Assembly: GCF_009708075.1 (NCBI RefSeq)
Contig: NZ_WMBT01000010.1
Coordinates: 83,836-147,835 of the forward strand
Reading direction: 5' to 3'
DNA from: Paracoccus lichenicola
GTDB taxonomy: Bacteria; Pseudomonadota; Alphaproteobacteria; Rhodobacterales; Rhodobacteraceae
Length of the DNA: 64,000 bases
The position numbers and the translations under genes are program-made. This document shows positions 1-7,191 of this stretch, piece by piece. The notes under the pieces are model-generated. The model was given only the letters and a program-made list of their open reading frames with translations. It was not told where the DNA came from and searched no databases. Within the stretch, counting starts at the first letter, position 1. Each line of letters starts with the position of its first letter.

Positions 1-268
1 AACGGGCCGCAGCAGGCGCACGCAAGGCCGCGCGCATGAAGTCCTGCCCCAGGCGGATCGCCCCCGATTCAAGGACATGTTCGGTTTGCGCATGTTCCGA
101 CTGGTCGGCCGGATCGACCAGTTCGGCCGCGTTGCCGCGCATGGCGAAGCGATGGATCGTCCAGCCCGCGGCTTCGAGCGCCAGGATCTCTCGGCGGATG
201 AAGCTGTGCGACGGGCGGGGATAGGTGTTGATGACATAACCGATCGCGGGCTTGTGGCCGAAAGTCAT
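1..268 (-). CDS. Glycosyltransferase, 5' part only (cut by window edge)
   Basis: The frame starts at ATG (266-268, reverse strand) and reads MTFGHKPAIGYVINTYPRPS and on to the window edge, giving about 89 codons. The N-terminus (YVINTYPRPSHSFIRREI, then LEAAGW) is typical of GT4-type glycosyltransferases of exopolysaccharide and colanic-acid loci, where it forms the first beta strand and helix of the GT-B fold. No catalytic residues are in view. It is transcribed away from the flippase gene at 391 and probably adds a sugar to the lipid-linked repeat unit. The family call rests on this short N-terminus and on the neighbours. Confidence 0.6.
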   Translation of the reverse strand, partial: MTFGHKPAIGYVINTYPRPSHSFIRREILALEAAGWTIHRFAMRGNAAELVDPADQSEHAQTEHVLESGAIRLGQDFMRAALRAPAAAR

Positions 269-390
269 CTGGATCCTCGGGCAGGGGCGATTTTACCTTG
301 GACGCAGCAGGCGGCAAAGTCCATAGAGGCCGCCTGACCGGCCCCGGCCCTGCCCTTCCCGACATCCCTCCGCATGGTTGACCACGTATC

Positions 391-1731
391 TTGACCAAAC
401 CGATTTCCAGCCTTTCGATGATGTGGCGTCGCGACAGCCTGGGTGCCCGGGCGCTGCGCAGTTCCACATGGACCACCTTCGGCTATGTCGTCTCGCAAGC
501 CATCCGGCTGGCCTCGAACCTGATCCTCACGCGCCTGCTGGTGCCCGAGGCCTTCGGGGTCATGGCGCTGGTCACCTCGCTGATCGTCGGGCTTCAGATG
601 TTCAGCGACATGGGAACGGGTCCGGCGGTGCAGAAAAGCGCAAGCGGCGACGACCCGGAATTCCTGGACACCGTCTGGACGGTGCAGGTCGTGCGGGGCG
701 TCGTCCTGACGGGTCTGGCCGCGGCGATCGCCTGGCCCGTGGCCTGGCTTTACGGCGAGCCGATCTTCGCGCAGGTCTTTCCCGTCGCGGCGCTTTCCCT
801 GTTCATCGGGGGCTTCATGCCGACGGCGGTGGATACCGCGATGCGGCATCTGCAGGTGGGCAGGCTGACCCGGCTGGAACTGCTGGCGCAACTGCTGGGC
901 ATCGCCGTCACCATCGCGCTGGCCGCCGCCATGAGATCGGTCTGGGCGCTGGTCTGGGGGGGCGTCGTTTCCAGCGCCATCAGCGTGGCGGTGATGCGGT
1001 TCGGCCTGGGTGGCCGCGCCAACCGCCTGTGCTGGGCGCCCGGACCCTTGCAGGAACTCAGCGGCTTCGGGCGCTGGATCCTTCTCAGCACGATCTGCGG
1101 CTTTCTGATCTTCAACGGCGACCGGCTGGTGCTGGGCGCCTATCTTTCGATGGACGAGCTTGGCATCTACAACATCGCCTATTTCCTGGGCAGCGTGCCG
1201 ATCCTGCTGGGTTCGGCGATCTCGGGGCGGTTGTTCATTCCGCTGTACCGCGATTCGCCGCCGGCGGAATCACCCGAAAACGCCCGGCGCATCGCCGCCA
1301 TCAGGCTGCGCCTGTCGGGCTTTCTGCTGGTGCTGGTGGCCGTGCTGGCCTTCAGCGGAGAGTGGCTGGTCAACCTGCTTTATGATCCGCGCTATGCCAG
1401 CGCGGGATACCTGGTCAAGCTGATCGCGCTGATCCAGATCCCGGCGCTGGTCATCCTGGGCTATGACGTGATCGCCCTGGCGCGGGGCGATTCCCGGCGG
1501 CTTTTCGTCGTGCAGGCGATCCGCGCCGTGATCTACATGGGCTGCCTGCTGACGGGCGCGCATGTCTGGGGGCTTCATGGCGCCCTTGGCGGGCAGGCGG
1601 CGGCCGCGGTGCTGATGTATCCGGTCACGGTCATGATGGTGCGCCATTATGGCGCCTGGCAGCCCCGGTCCGACATGCTGCTGGGACTGGCCGGAGGGGC
1701 GGTGGCCGCGGCCCTGTTCTGGTCGATCTGA
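391..1731 (+). CDS. Wzx-type oligosaccharide flippase (lipopolysaccharide biosynthesis family)
   Basis: This is a 446-residue integral membrane protein with alternating hydrophobic segments along its whole length, which fits the 12-14 helices of polysaccharide exporters. The N-terminal pattern (WTTFGYVVSQAIRLASNL, then LTRLLVPEAFGVMALV) is the usual start of Wzx/PST flippases. They move undecaprenyl-linked repeat units across the inner membrane. The start could be TTG at 391 or the tandem ATGs at 418 and 421; no strong ribosome site decides. Surrounding glycosyltransferases, priming transferase and Wzz-like protein support a Wzx/Wzy-type exopolysaccharide pathway. No Wzy polymerase is visible here. 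Confidence 0.85.
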   Translation: MTKPISSLSMMWRRDSLGARALRSSTWTTFGYVVSQAIRLASNLILTRLLVPEAFGVMALVTSLIVGLQMFSDMGTGPAVQKSASGDDPEFLDTVWTVQVVRGVVLTGLAAAIAWPVAWLYGEPIFAQVFPVAALSLFIGGFMPTAVDTAMRHLQVGRLTRLELLAQLLGIAVTIALAAAMRSVWALVWGGVVSSAISVAVMRFGLGGRANRLCWAPGPLQELSGFGRWILLSTICGFLIFNGDRLVLGAYLSMDELGIYNIAYFLGSVPILLGSAISGRLFIPLYRDSPPAESPENARRIAAIRLRLSGFLLVLVAVLAFSGEWLVNLLYDPRYASAGYLVKLIALIQIPALVILGYDVIALARGDSRRLFVVQAIRAVIYMGCLLTGAHVWGLHGALGGQAAAAVLMYPVTVMMVRHYGAWQPRSDMLLGLAGGAVAAALFWSI

Positions 1732-1821
1732 CAGGCACCGCCGCTGCCGGTCGGCGAGGCTCCGCCGAGGCGGTTCGGGCGGGCAGGGTTTTCATGTTCC
1801 CACGACGCCGATTGACGTAAC

Positions 1822-2253
1822 GTGGTTAATGACGCACTAGTTCCATCCTTGGTTGAAATAGATTCTGGGTCGCCCGTGACGGTAGCTTCTCTCTTGGCCG
1901 CGATCGTGTTCGCCATGACGGCAGGCGGACTGGCGGCATGGTTCCTGGGCATCTGGTGGGGCATCGTGGCCTATACCGTCAGCGGCGCCCTTGTCCTGCT
2001 GGTGCTTGGGATGATCCGGGACATGCGTTCGGGATCGGGTCAGGGACCGATGCCGCTTGGCGGCAACGGCGCCGACCTGGGATCCGCACGGGCGCCCCGT
2101 GAAGGGTCAGACCCCGGTGCCCCGCATCACGACGGAGGTCGTCCGCCAGAGGGTCCGCAGATCGGCGGCAAGGGAAAGCGTGGCATTGTATTCGGCATCG
2201 TATTTGGCCCGCTCGGCAAAACTCGTGCCGTTCCGCTCCGACACCTGCCATAG
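1822..2253 (+). CDS. Small membrane protein of unknown function
   Basis: The frame opens with GTG at 1822; a second GTG at 1876 (VTVASLLAAIVFAMTAGG) is an equally good start. Residues about 19-65 form two hydrophobic helices (ASLLAAIVFAMTAGGLAAWF, then IVAYTVSGALVLLVLG). The C-terminal half is low-complexity Gly/Pro/Arg and lies antisense to the end of the sugar transferase gene, a 147-base overlap, so the true 3' part is uncertain. Similar two-helix proteins sit in exopolysaccharide loci of related bacteria, but I do not recognise a named family. Translation is plausible, not proven. Confidence 0.45.
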   Translation: MVNDALVPSLVEIDSGSPVTVASLLAAIVFAMTAGGLAAWFLGIWWGIVAYTVSGALVLLVLGMIRDMRSGSGQGPMPLGGNGADLGSARAPREGSDPGAPHHDGGRPPEGPQIGGKGKRGIVFGIVFGPLGKTRAVPLRHLP

Positions 2254-2784
2254 GCCGGTCAGGCCGGGGCGAAGAAGGTAATAATCCGTCCCGGGATAGA
2301 TGGGGCGCTGCTCGACCATCATCGGGCGCGGCCCGACCAGGCTCATGTCCCCGCGCAGGACGTTGAAAAGCTGGGGCAATTCGTCCAGGGAACTGCGCCG
2401 GAGGAAACGGCCGAAGCGGGTGATCCGGGGATCGTTGCGCAATTTCTGCGTCACCTCCCATTCCAGCCGGGCTTCCTCGTTCGTGGCCAGATAGGCGGCC
2501 AGGCAGGTGTCGGCGTCCGGCACCATGCTTCGCAGCTTCCACAGCCGGAACGTGCGCCCTTCCAGGCCGACCCGGTTCTGGCTGTAGAAGGGGTTCGAGC
2601 GGTCGCAGGCCACGATCACGGCCAGCATCGTGACAAGGAACAGCACGATCGGGGCGGCGGCAAGAACGATGGCGATGTCCAGGACGCGCTTGCCGGCCCG
2701 GCGATACAGGCCCGGGGATTCCGACGGAGGACAAATCACGTTTGGTGTAATATCGAGAAACTGCAACTCAGAATTGTGAAACAT
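2107..2784 (-). CDS. ExoY-like undecaprenyl-phosphate sugar-phosphate transferase
   Basis: A 225-residue priming transferase that would move a sugar-1-phosphate from a UDP-sugar to undecaprenyl phosphate, the first step of repeat-unit synthesis at the inner membrane. One membrane helix (residues about 33-58, VLDIAIVLAAAPIVLFLVTM) precedes the conserved domain: YSQNRVGLEGRTFRLWKLRS, the catalytic stretch SSLDELPQLFNVLRGDMSL followed by VGPRP, and RPGLTGLWQVSERN. The length is that of short ExoY/RfbP-C-type enzymes without the N-terminal helices of WbaP. ATG 2784 is preferred over the upstream GTG (2805) because AGGGG lies nine bases before it. Confidence 0.9.
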   Translation of the reverse strand: MFHNSELQFLDITPNVICPPSESPGLYRRAGKRVLDIAIVLAAAPIVLFLVTMLAVIVACDRSNPFYSQNRVGLEGRTFRLWKLRSMVPDADTCLAAYLATNEEARLEWEVTQKLRNDPRITRFGRFLRRSSLDELPQLFNVLRGDMSLVGPRPMMVEQRPIYPGTDYYLLRPGLTGLWQVSERNGTSFAERAKYDAEYNATLSLAADLRTLWRTTSVVMRGTGV

Positions 2785-2839
2785 TGCCGACAGCCCCTGA
2801 AACACTGAACTCGGTAAAATTCTCGGCTTTTTTTGCCCG

Positions 2840-2855
2840 TTAATGTTCTCTTAAC
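2840..2855. promoter_or_regulatory. Putative CtrA binding site
   Basis: TTAATGTTCTCTTAAC reads exactly TTAA-N7-TTAAC, the full consensus of the alphaproteobacterial cell-cycle regulator CtrA. It lies 56 bases upstream of the ATG of the exoY-like gene, where a promoter is expected. CtrA is known to control surface and motility functions in Rhodobacterales. One match can occur by chance, although TTAA is rare in DNA this GC-rich. Confidence 0.45.
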
Positions 2856-2928
2856 GATTGCATAACATGGGATCACTTGGGAAGTTGGTAATTGGTGTTA
2901 TTTGACTATCCTTTTGGTTAGGCGCGGC

Positions 2929-2954
2929 GTTTCGTTAACGTTAACGCACGAAAC
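2929..2954. repeat. Palindrome/inverted repeat, possible operator
   Basis: GTTTCG (2929-2934) and CGAAAC (2949-2954) are inverted around the perfect palindrome CGTTAACGTTAACG (2933-2946). It lies between the exoY-like promoter and the 3' end of the glycosyltransferase gene, where no gene is seen. It could be a protein-binding site or a hairpin; nothing identifies the binding protein. Confidence 0.35.
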
Positions 2955-3054
2955 CGGTTCCGGCGGAGACCGGATTCGGGACAGGGCGTTCGCGTCAAGG
3001 GTGATCGCGTCAGGGGTGATGCCTGCGCGGCGCGGAACACCCGCGGCGGGCGCC

Positions 3055-3891
3055 CTAGCGGTTCCGCGCCCAGCCGTTCCGCTTGCGGCGCAGCCGCGTG
3101 GCGATGCCCACGGCGGCGTAGCTGAGAAAGCCGAGCGGGTCGGCTGCGGCAAGGCGGCCAAGCTCTGGCCAGGCGGGCCGGTCGTCGAAGTTCCGCATCA
3201 TGTCGGGGTAAAGCCGCGCAAGCTCTCGCATCCCGTCGTTCTGCCTGCCCCGCACCCGTGTCAGCGCCAGGAACCCTTCGCTGATGGGCCAGGAATAGGG
3301 GGCATCGACCAGGACCCGCTCGGACGGGGCGAACAGGCCGCGCACGAAGGCGTCGTCGGCGATGATCGGGGGAAAGCGGTGCCAGCGTTCGCGCCCCGGC
3401 CCGTTCACCGCGAACAGTCCGGCACCGGACACCCCGCGTGTCAGGAAGGGCAGGCCTTGCCAGAACCGGGCATAGCGCCGCGACAGGGCGGACACGGGCG
3501 GCGGCACCCGAAGCCTTGCCCCGGCATAGACGGGACCGGGGCGGTCCAGCGCATCCATCAGCCCCCGCAGCAGACCGGGACCGCACAGGATGTCGGCGTC
3601 CAGATACAGCCGCGCCGCGGCCCGGGCCTGTTCGTCGCCCTTGTTCAGCGCGCCGATCTTTCCGCCCTCGTCCAGCTCGGCCACGGTCAGGGGCCAGCCC
3701 CGGCCGGCAAACGCGGGTTCGCGCGCGCGCGCGACGGCGGCGGTGTCGTCCCGGCAGCCGTTCGGCACCACCACGACCTGCACGGTCCTGTCCCCAAGCC
3801 CCTGCTGGGCAAGCAGCGCGTCCAGGCACCCGCCGATCCGTGCCGCTTCGTTGCTGGCCGGGATGATGATGCTGAGGGAAGGGCCGGTCAT
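3055..3891 (-). CDS. Family 2 glycosyltransferase
   Basis: A 278-residue GT-A glycosyltransferase. The N-terminus LSIIIPASNEAARIGGCL is the nucleotide-binding start of GT2 enzymes, followed by VPNGCRDDTAAVARA and a metal-binding LYLDADI at about residues 93-99. IADDAFVRG is the likely catalytic-base region. It probably transfers a sugar from a nucleotide-sugar donor to the growing exopolysaccharide repeat unit at the cytoplasmic face. Its ATG overlaps the stop of the upstream glycosyltransferase by four bases (ATGA), so the two are translationally coupled. Donor and linkage cannot be read from sequence. Confidence 0.85.
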   Translation of the reverse strand: MTGPSLSIIIPASNEAARIGGCLDALLAQQGLGDRTVQVVVVPNGCRDDTAAVARAREPAFAGRGWPLTVAELDEGGKIGALNKGDEQARAAARLYLDADILCGPGLLRGLMDALDRPGPVYAGARLRVPPPVSALSRRYARFWQGLPFLTRGVSGAGLFAVNGPGRERWHRFPPIIADDAFVRGLFAPSERVLVDAPYSWPISEGFLALTRVRGRQNDGMRELARLYPDMMRNFDDRPAWPELGRLAAADPLGFLSYAAVGIATRLRRKRNGWARNR

Positions 3892-4868
3892 TTGTATTCG
3901 ATCAGCCCGCGCGGGCGGGCAAGGCGCGTCCGGCGCAGGTGGTATTCGATGGCGCCCAACGCCTCGGGGAACTTGCCCAGGGTCGTGAACAGCGCCCGTT
4001 CCAGTCCCATGCGGCGGCTCAGGCGGGCGACCTGCAGGGGATAGGCCAGCAGCAGCGCGGCGGCGGCGGCCGGGCTGACCGCCAGGGACGCCAGCACAGC
4101 CGCCGGCAGCGCCGCCCCCCACAGGACCGCGCGGCGGGTTTCGGCCACCCAGTGCCGTTCGGGACCCAGGCCATGCAGCGCCGCGCCTTCGGCAAAGGCA
4201 TGGCCCGCGCGCCGCGACCGGTTCCACCACTGGCCAAAGCGCAGCAGCGCGGCGTCGTGGCGCGTCATCTCGGCATCCAGCCGTTCGATCCGCCAGCCCG
4301 CGCGCAACAGGCGCAGGCACATCTCGGGTTCCTCGCCGGCGATCAGGTCGCCGCGATAGCCGCCGATCCCCGCCAGGGCCGCGGCGCGCAGCATGGCGTC
4401 GCCGCCGACCGCGCGGGCCGGTCCGACGGGCGTGGCCCATTCGGCGTCGATCAGGCGGTTGTAGCGGCTGGCCTCGGGGCGCAGTTCGCGCCTGCGGCCC
4501 GCGACCGCCGCAAGGCCCGGGTCGGCCTGCATCCGGGCGGCGGCGGTTTCGATCCAGCCCTCGACGATCTCGCAGTCGCCATCGACGAACTGGACGAAGA
4601 CCGGCGGCCGCCCGCCTTCCATCAGTTGCGCGAATCCCGCGTTCCGGGCCCGGGCGGCGGTGAAGGGACGCGACAGGTCAAGCTGCACGACCTCGGCCCC
4701 CAGATCCCGGGCGCGCCGGACGCTGTTGTCGGTCGAACCGGAATCGACGTAGACCAGCCGGTCCACCCGTCCGGCAAGCGAGCGCAGGCAGGCCGCAAGG
4801 CGTTCGCCTTCGTTCCGGCCGATGGCCACGGCGCCGATTGCGGGAAAGGACGGGGTGTCGGATTGCAT
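3888..4868 (-). CDS. Family 2 glycosyltransferase
   Basis: This 326-residue GT2 enzyme starts AIGRNEGERLAACLRSL and continues with the textbook VYVDSGSTDNSV. The DxD-like metal site is in FVQFVDGDCEI, and AGEEPEMCLRL carries the acidic catalytic region. A hydrophobic stretch (residues about 238-275) may anchor it to the inner membrane, as in processive or lipid-acceptor GT2 enzymes. It is first in a two-gene minus-strand unit and is divergent from the P-loop gene at 4957. The start is the only ATG upstream of the conserved N-terminus; no clear ribosome site was seen. Confidence 0.87.
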   Translation of the reverse strand: MQSDTPSFPAIGAVAIGRNEGERLAACLRSLAGRVDRLVYVDSGSTDNSVRRARDLGAEVVQLDLSRPFTAARARNAGFAQLMEGGRPPVFVQFVDGDCEIVEGWIETAAARMQADPGLAAVAGRRRELRPEASRYNRLIDAEWATPVGPARAVGGDAMLRAAALAGIGGYRGDLIAGEEPEMCLRLLRAGWRIERLDAEMTRHDAALLRFGQWWNRSRRAGHAFAEGAALHGLGPERHWVAETRRAVLWGAALPAAVLASLAVSPAAAAALLLAYPLQVARLSRRMGLERALFTTLGKFPEALGAIEYHLRRTRLARPRGLIEYK

Positions 4869-4900
4869 GTGCCGGTTGTGCTGTCGTGGGCGATGATCTT

Positions 4901-4911
4901 ATCATAATGAT
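4901..4911. promoter_or_regulatory. Small palindrome between divergent exopolysaccharide genes
   Basis: ATCATAATGAT is a perfect 11-base palindrome around a central A, in an AT-rich patch between the divergent starts at 4868 and 4957. It may be an operator serving both directions. It is short, so the call is tentative. Confidence 0.25.
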
Positions 4912-4956
4912 GACTTCAGCCATCCTCGTCCAGCCGGACGCTTCGAGCGAAATTGA

Positions 4957-5709
4957 ATGAGCATCAGCGTGATCCAGTCCGAACCGCCGCAGCGCGGCCT
5001 TGTTCCCCCTGATCCCGCGCCGCCCGGCCGCGACTGGAGCCATCTGCCCGCGCTGCGGCTGCCGGACGCCCCGGCGTTGCGGCACCGGCTTCCGGCGGCG
5101 ATGCCGGCCCTCTCTGCCGCGGCCGAGCAGTTCGACGTGCTGCGGACCCGGGTGCTGGGCGTGACCGGCAAGAGCGGCTGGAGCCGGATCGGCGTGACCC
5201 AGCCTCGCAACCGGCCCGCCGCCGCCTATGCCGCGGCAAACCTGGCCTTCAGCCTTGCGCGCCGGCCAAGCCTGCGGGTGGTGCTGGCGGATCTGGACCT
5301 GCGCTTTCCCCGGCTGACGGGGATGTTCGGACTGGACCAGGGTCCCGACCTGGGCCAGGCGCTGCGCGAGGGCAGGGACCTGCGCCTGGCCGCCGGCCGC
5401 TTCGGCGACAATCTTGCCTTTGTCGGCAACGCCGTCGCGGATCCCCGGTCCGCGGAAACCCTTCAGGAACCGGGGGTGGCCGCGTCCGTTGCCCGGCTGG
5501 TCGCGGATCTGTCGCCCGACGTGACGCTGCTGCTGCTGCCGCCCATCCTGGAAGGCGATGCGGGCCTGGCCGGGGCGGGCATGGCCGAGACCTTGCTGAT
5601 GGTGTCGGACGGCACCAGCACGGTTCCGTCGGATCTGCGGCAATGCGACCGCCTGCTGGACGGGGGTCCCCCGATCCTGGGCGTGGTCCTGGTGGATGCG
5701 GAGCGGTAG
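4957..5709 (+). CDS. Degenerate CpsD/ExoP-type P-loop protein (pseudo-tyrosine-autokinase)
   Basis: A 250-residue protein with the layout of bacterial tyrosine autokinases: EQFDVLRTRVLGV before the P-loop, then a Walker A position, a Walker A' motif (VVLADLDLRFPRLTGMFG) and ADLSPDVTLLLLPP at the Walker B position. The Walker A reads TQPRNRPAAAYAAANLA; the GxGK(S/T) core is gone, with no lysine and no Ser/Thr. There is no C-terminal tyrosine cluster. It is immediately followed by the Wzz-like gene, its usual partner. I infer a structural or regulatory role in chain-length control rather than kinase activity. Start ATG 4957. Confidence 0.75.
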   Translation: MSISVIQSEPPQRGLVPPDPAPPGRDWSHLPALRLPDAPALRHRLPAAMPALSAAAEQFDVLRTRVLGVTGKSGWSRIGVTQPRNRPAAAYAAANLAFSLARRPSLRVVLADLDLRFPRLTGMFGLDQGPDLGQALREGRDLRLAAGRFGDNLAFVGNAVADPRSAETLQEPGVAASVARLVADLSPDVTLLLLPPILEGDAGLAGAGMAETLLMVSDGTSTVPSDLRQCDRLLDGGPPILGVVLVDAER

Positions 5710-7191
5710 ATGGGTCCGATCCAGTCCATGGCCGATGTCGTCTCGATGCTGCGGCGCAGGATCGTGCCGTTCACGCTCGTGCTGTCGCTGGGGCTGCTGG
5801 CCAGCCTTGCCCATGCGCTTTCGCGGCCCTCGGTCTATGAGGCGACCTCGCTGATCCAGCTTCGCAACACCGGCCTTGCGGGGGACGATTCGCTTTCCGC
5901 CGCGCGGCGGTTGCAGGTGATCGAACAACGCCTGATGCGGCGCGAGAACGTGCTGGCCCTGATCGACAGGCACGGGCTTTTCGCCGACCAGCCCGCCCTG
6001 TCGGACGACGACCGGGTGTTCGCGTTCCGCGAGCAGAACACCATCCGCATGATCGACGCCACGGGGGCGGGACCCGGTCCCGGCGCGCAGGTGTCCGCGC
6101 TGCTGATCACCAGCCGGGCGGGCAATCCCCGGCAGGCCGCCCAGGTGGCCAACGACCTTGCCGCCAGCCTGATGGCGCAGGATGCCGAAGAACGCACCCG
6201 CACCGTCGAGGAGCTGGTGGGCTTTCTGGACTCCGAATCGCGGCGGCTGAACGACCAGCTTGCGCAGATCGACCGCCGCATCGGCGCGGTGAAGAACGCC
6301 AACGAGGAGGCCCTTCCCGAAGTGGCCGAATCCCTGCGCACCGAGCTGACCCAGTTGCGCGACTTGCAACTGGAACTGGACCGCCAGCTTCTCGCGCTGG
6401 AGCGCGACCGGCTGGAGGCCGAGCTGCGCCCCGAGGCCGAGGGGACGGCGCAAGCCGATGTCTCGCTGGCGGCGCGCTTGTCGCGCCTGAATTCGGAACT
6501 GGCGCGCAGCCGCCGCGTCCTGCCCCCCGAACACCCCGAGGTGCAGCGGATCGAGGCGGAAATCCAGGCCCTGCGCGACAACCCCGAGGCGGCGGGCGAA
6601 ACGATCGCCAACCGCGAGCTGGACCTGATCGAATCGCAGCGGCGCATGATCGAGGACCAGAAGCAGGTCGTTTCCGCCCGCCAGCAACAGATCACGAGCG
6701 CCCTGGAACGGATGCCCCAGGTCGAGCAGGAGCTTGCCGGCCTTGCGCGCAGCCAGACGCAGCTGGTCCAGCAGCTTTCCGAGGTGGCGCTTCAACTGGC
6801 GCAGGCGCAGGGACAGCGGTCGATGCAGGACACCGGCACCGCCGCCGGCATGATCGTCCTGGAAGACGCGCAGCCGCCGGAATACGCCCTGGCCTCAAGC
6901 CGCAAGCGGTTGCTGGCCATGGGCGGAATGCTCAGCGCCGGGGCCGCCCTGCTGCTGGTCTTCCTGCTGGACCTGCGCCGCCCGGTGATGCGCAACGCCC
7001 TGTCGGTGGAACGGCAACTGGGCGTCGTTCCCATCGCCGCGGTGCCGCTGCTGCCCTCGGCCGAAGCGCGGGCCTTGCAGACAAGGCGCTTCGGGGTCGC
7101 CCTGGCCATCGTCCTGGCCGCGATCGCGGCGGGCGGCTATCTTTACCTGAGCCGCGGCCAGCCCGAACAGCCGGTCATCGCCCAGGGCTGA
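5710..7191 (+). CDS. Wzz/GumC-like polysaccharide chain-length determinant
   Basis: 493 residues. A first membrane helix (about 20-40, IVPFTLVLSLGLLASL) is followed by a Wzz domain (YEATSLIQLRNTGLAGDD), a long periplasmic coiled-coil section (about 155-375, rich in Glu, Arg and Leu) and a second helix near 408-425 (MLSAGAALLLVFLLDLRR). A third helix near 463-480 is followed by a short tail, one more than the classical two-helix layout. The ATG directly follows the TAG of the P-loop gene, so the two are one unit. It should control polymer length and export. Its end overlaps the convergent NRPS-like gene by 17 bases. Confidence 0.85.
   Translation: MGPIQSMADVVSMLRRRIVPFTLVLSLGLLASLAHALSRPSVYEATSLIQLRNTGLAGDDSLSAARRLQVIEQRLMRRENVLALIDRHGLFADQPALSDDDRVFAFREQNTIRMIDATGAGPGPGAQVSALLITSRAGNPRQAAQVANDLAASLMAQDAEERTRTVEELVGFLDSESRRLNDQLAQIDRRIGAVKNANEEALPEVAESLRTELTQLRDLQLELDRQLLALERDRLEAELRPEAEGTAQADVSLAARLSRLNSELARSRRVLPPEHPEVQRIEAEIQALRDNPEAAGETIANRELDLIESQRRMIEDQKQVVSARQQQITSALERMPQVEQELAGLARSQTQLVQQLSEVALQLAQAQGQRSMQDTGTAAGMIVLEDAQPPEYALASSRKRLLAMGGMLSAGAALLLVFLLDLRRPVMRNALSVERQLGVVPIAAVPLLPSAEARALQTRRFGVALAIVLAAIAAGGYLYLSRGQPEQPVIAQG

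Noticed and set aside
2929..2954. Considered as a replication origin element because of the palindromic GTTAAC repeats
   Set aside because: No iterons, DnaA boxes or rep/par genes are near; a promoter element is simpler.
4678..6795. A 700-codon open frame antisense to the Wzz-like and P-loop genes
   Set aside because: Composition of a shadow frame; the sense genes carry clear motifs and correct spacing.
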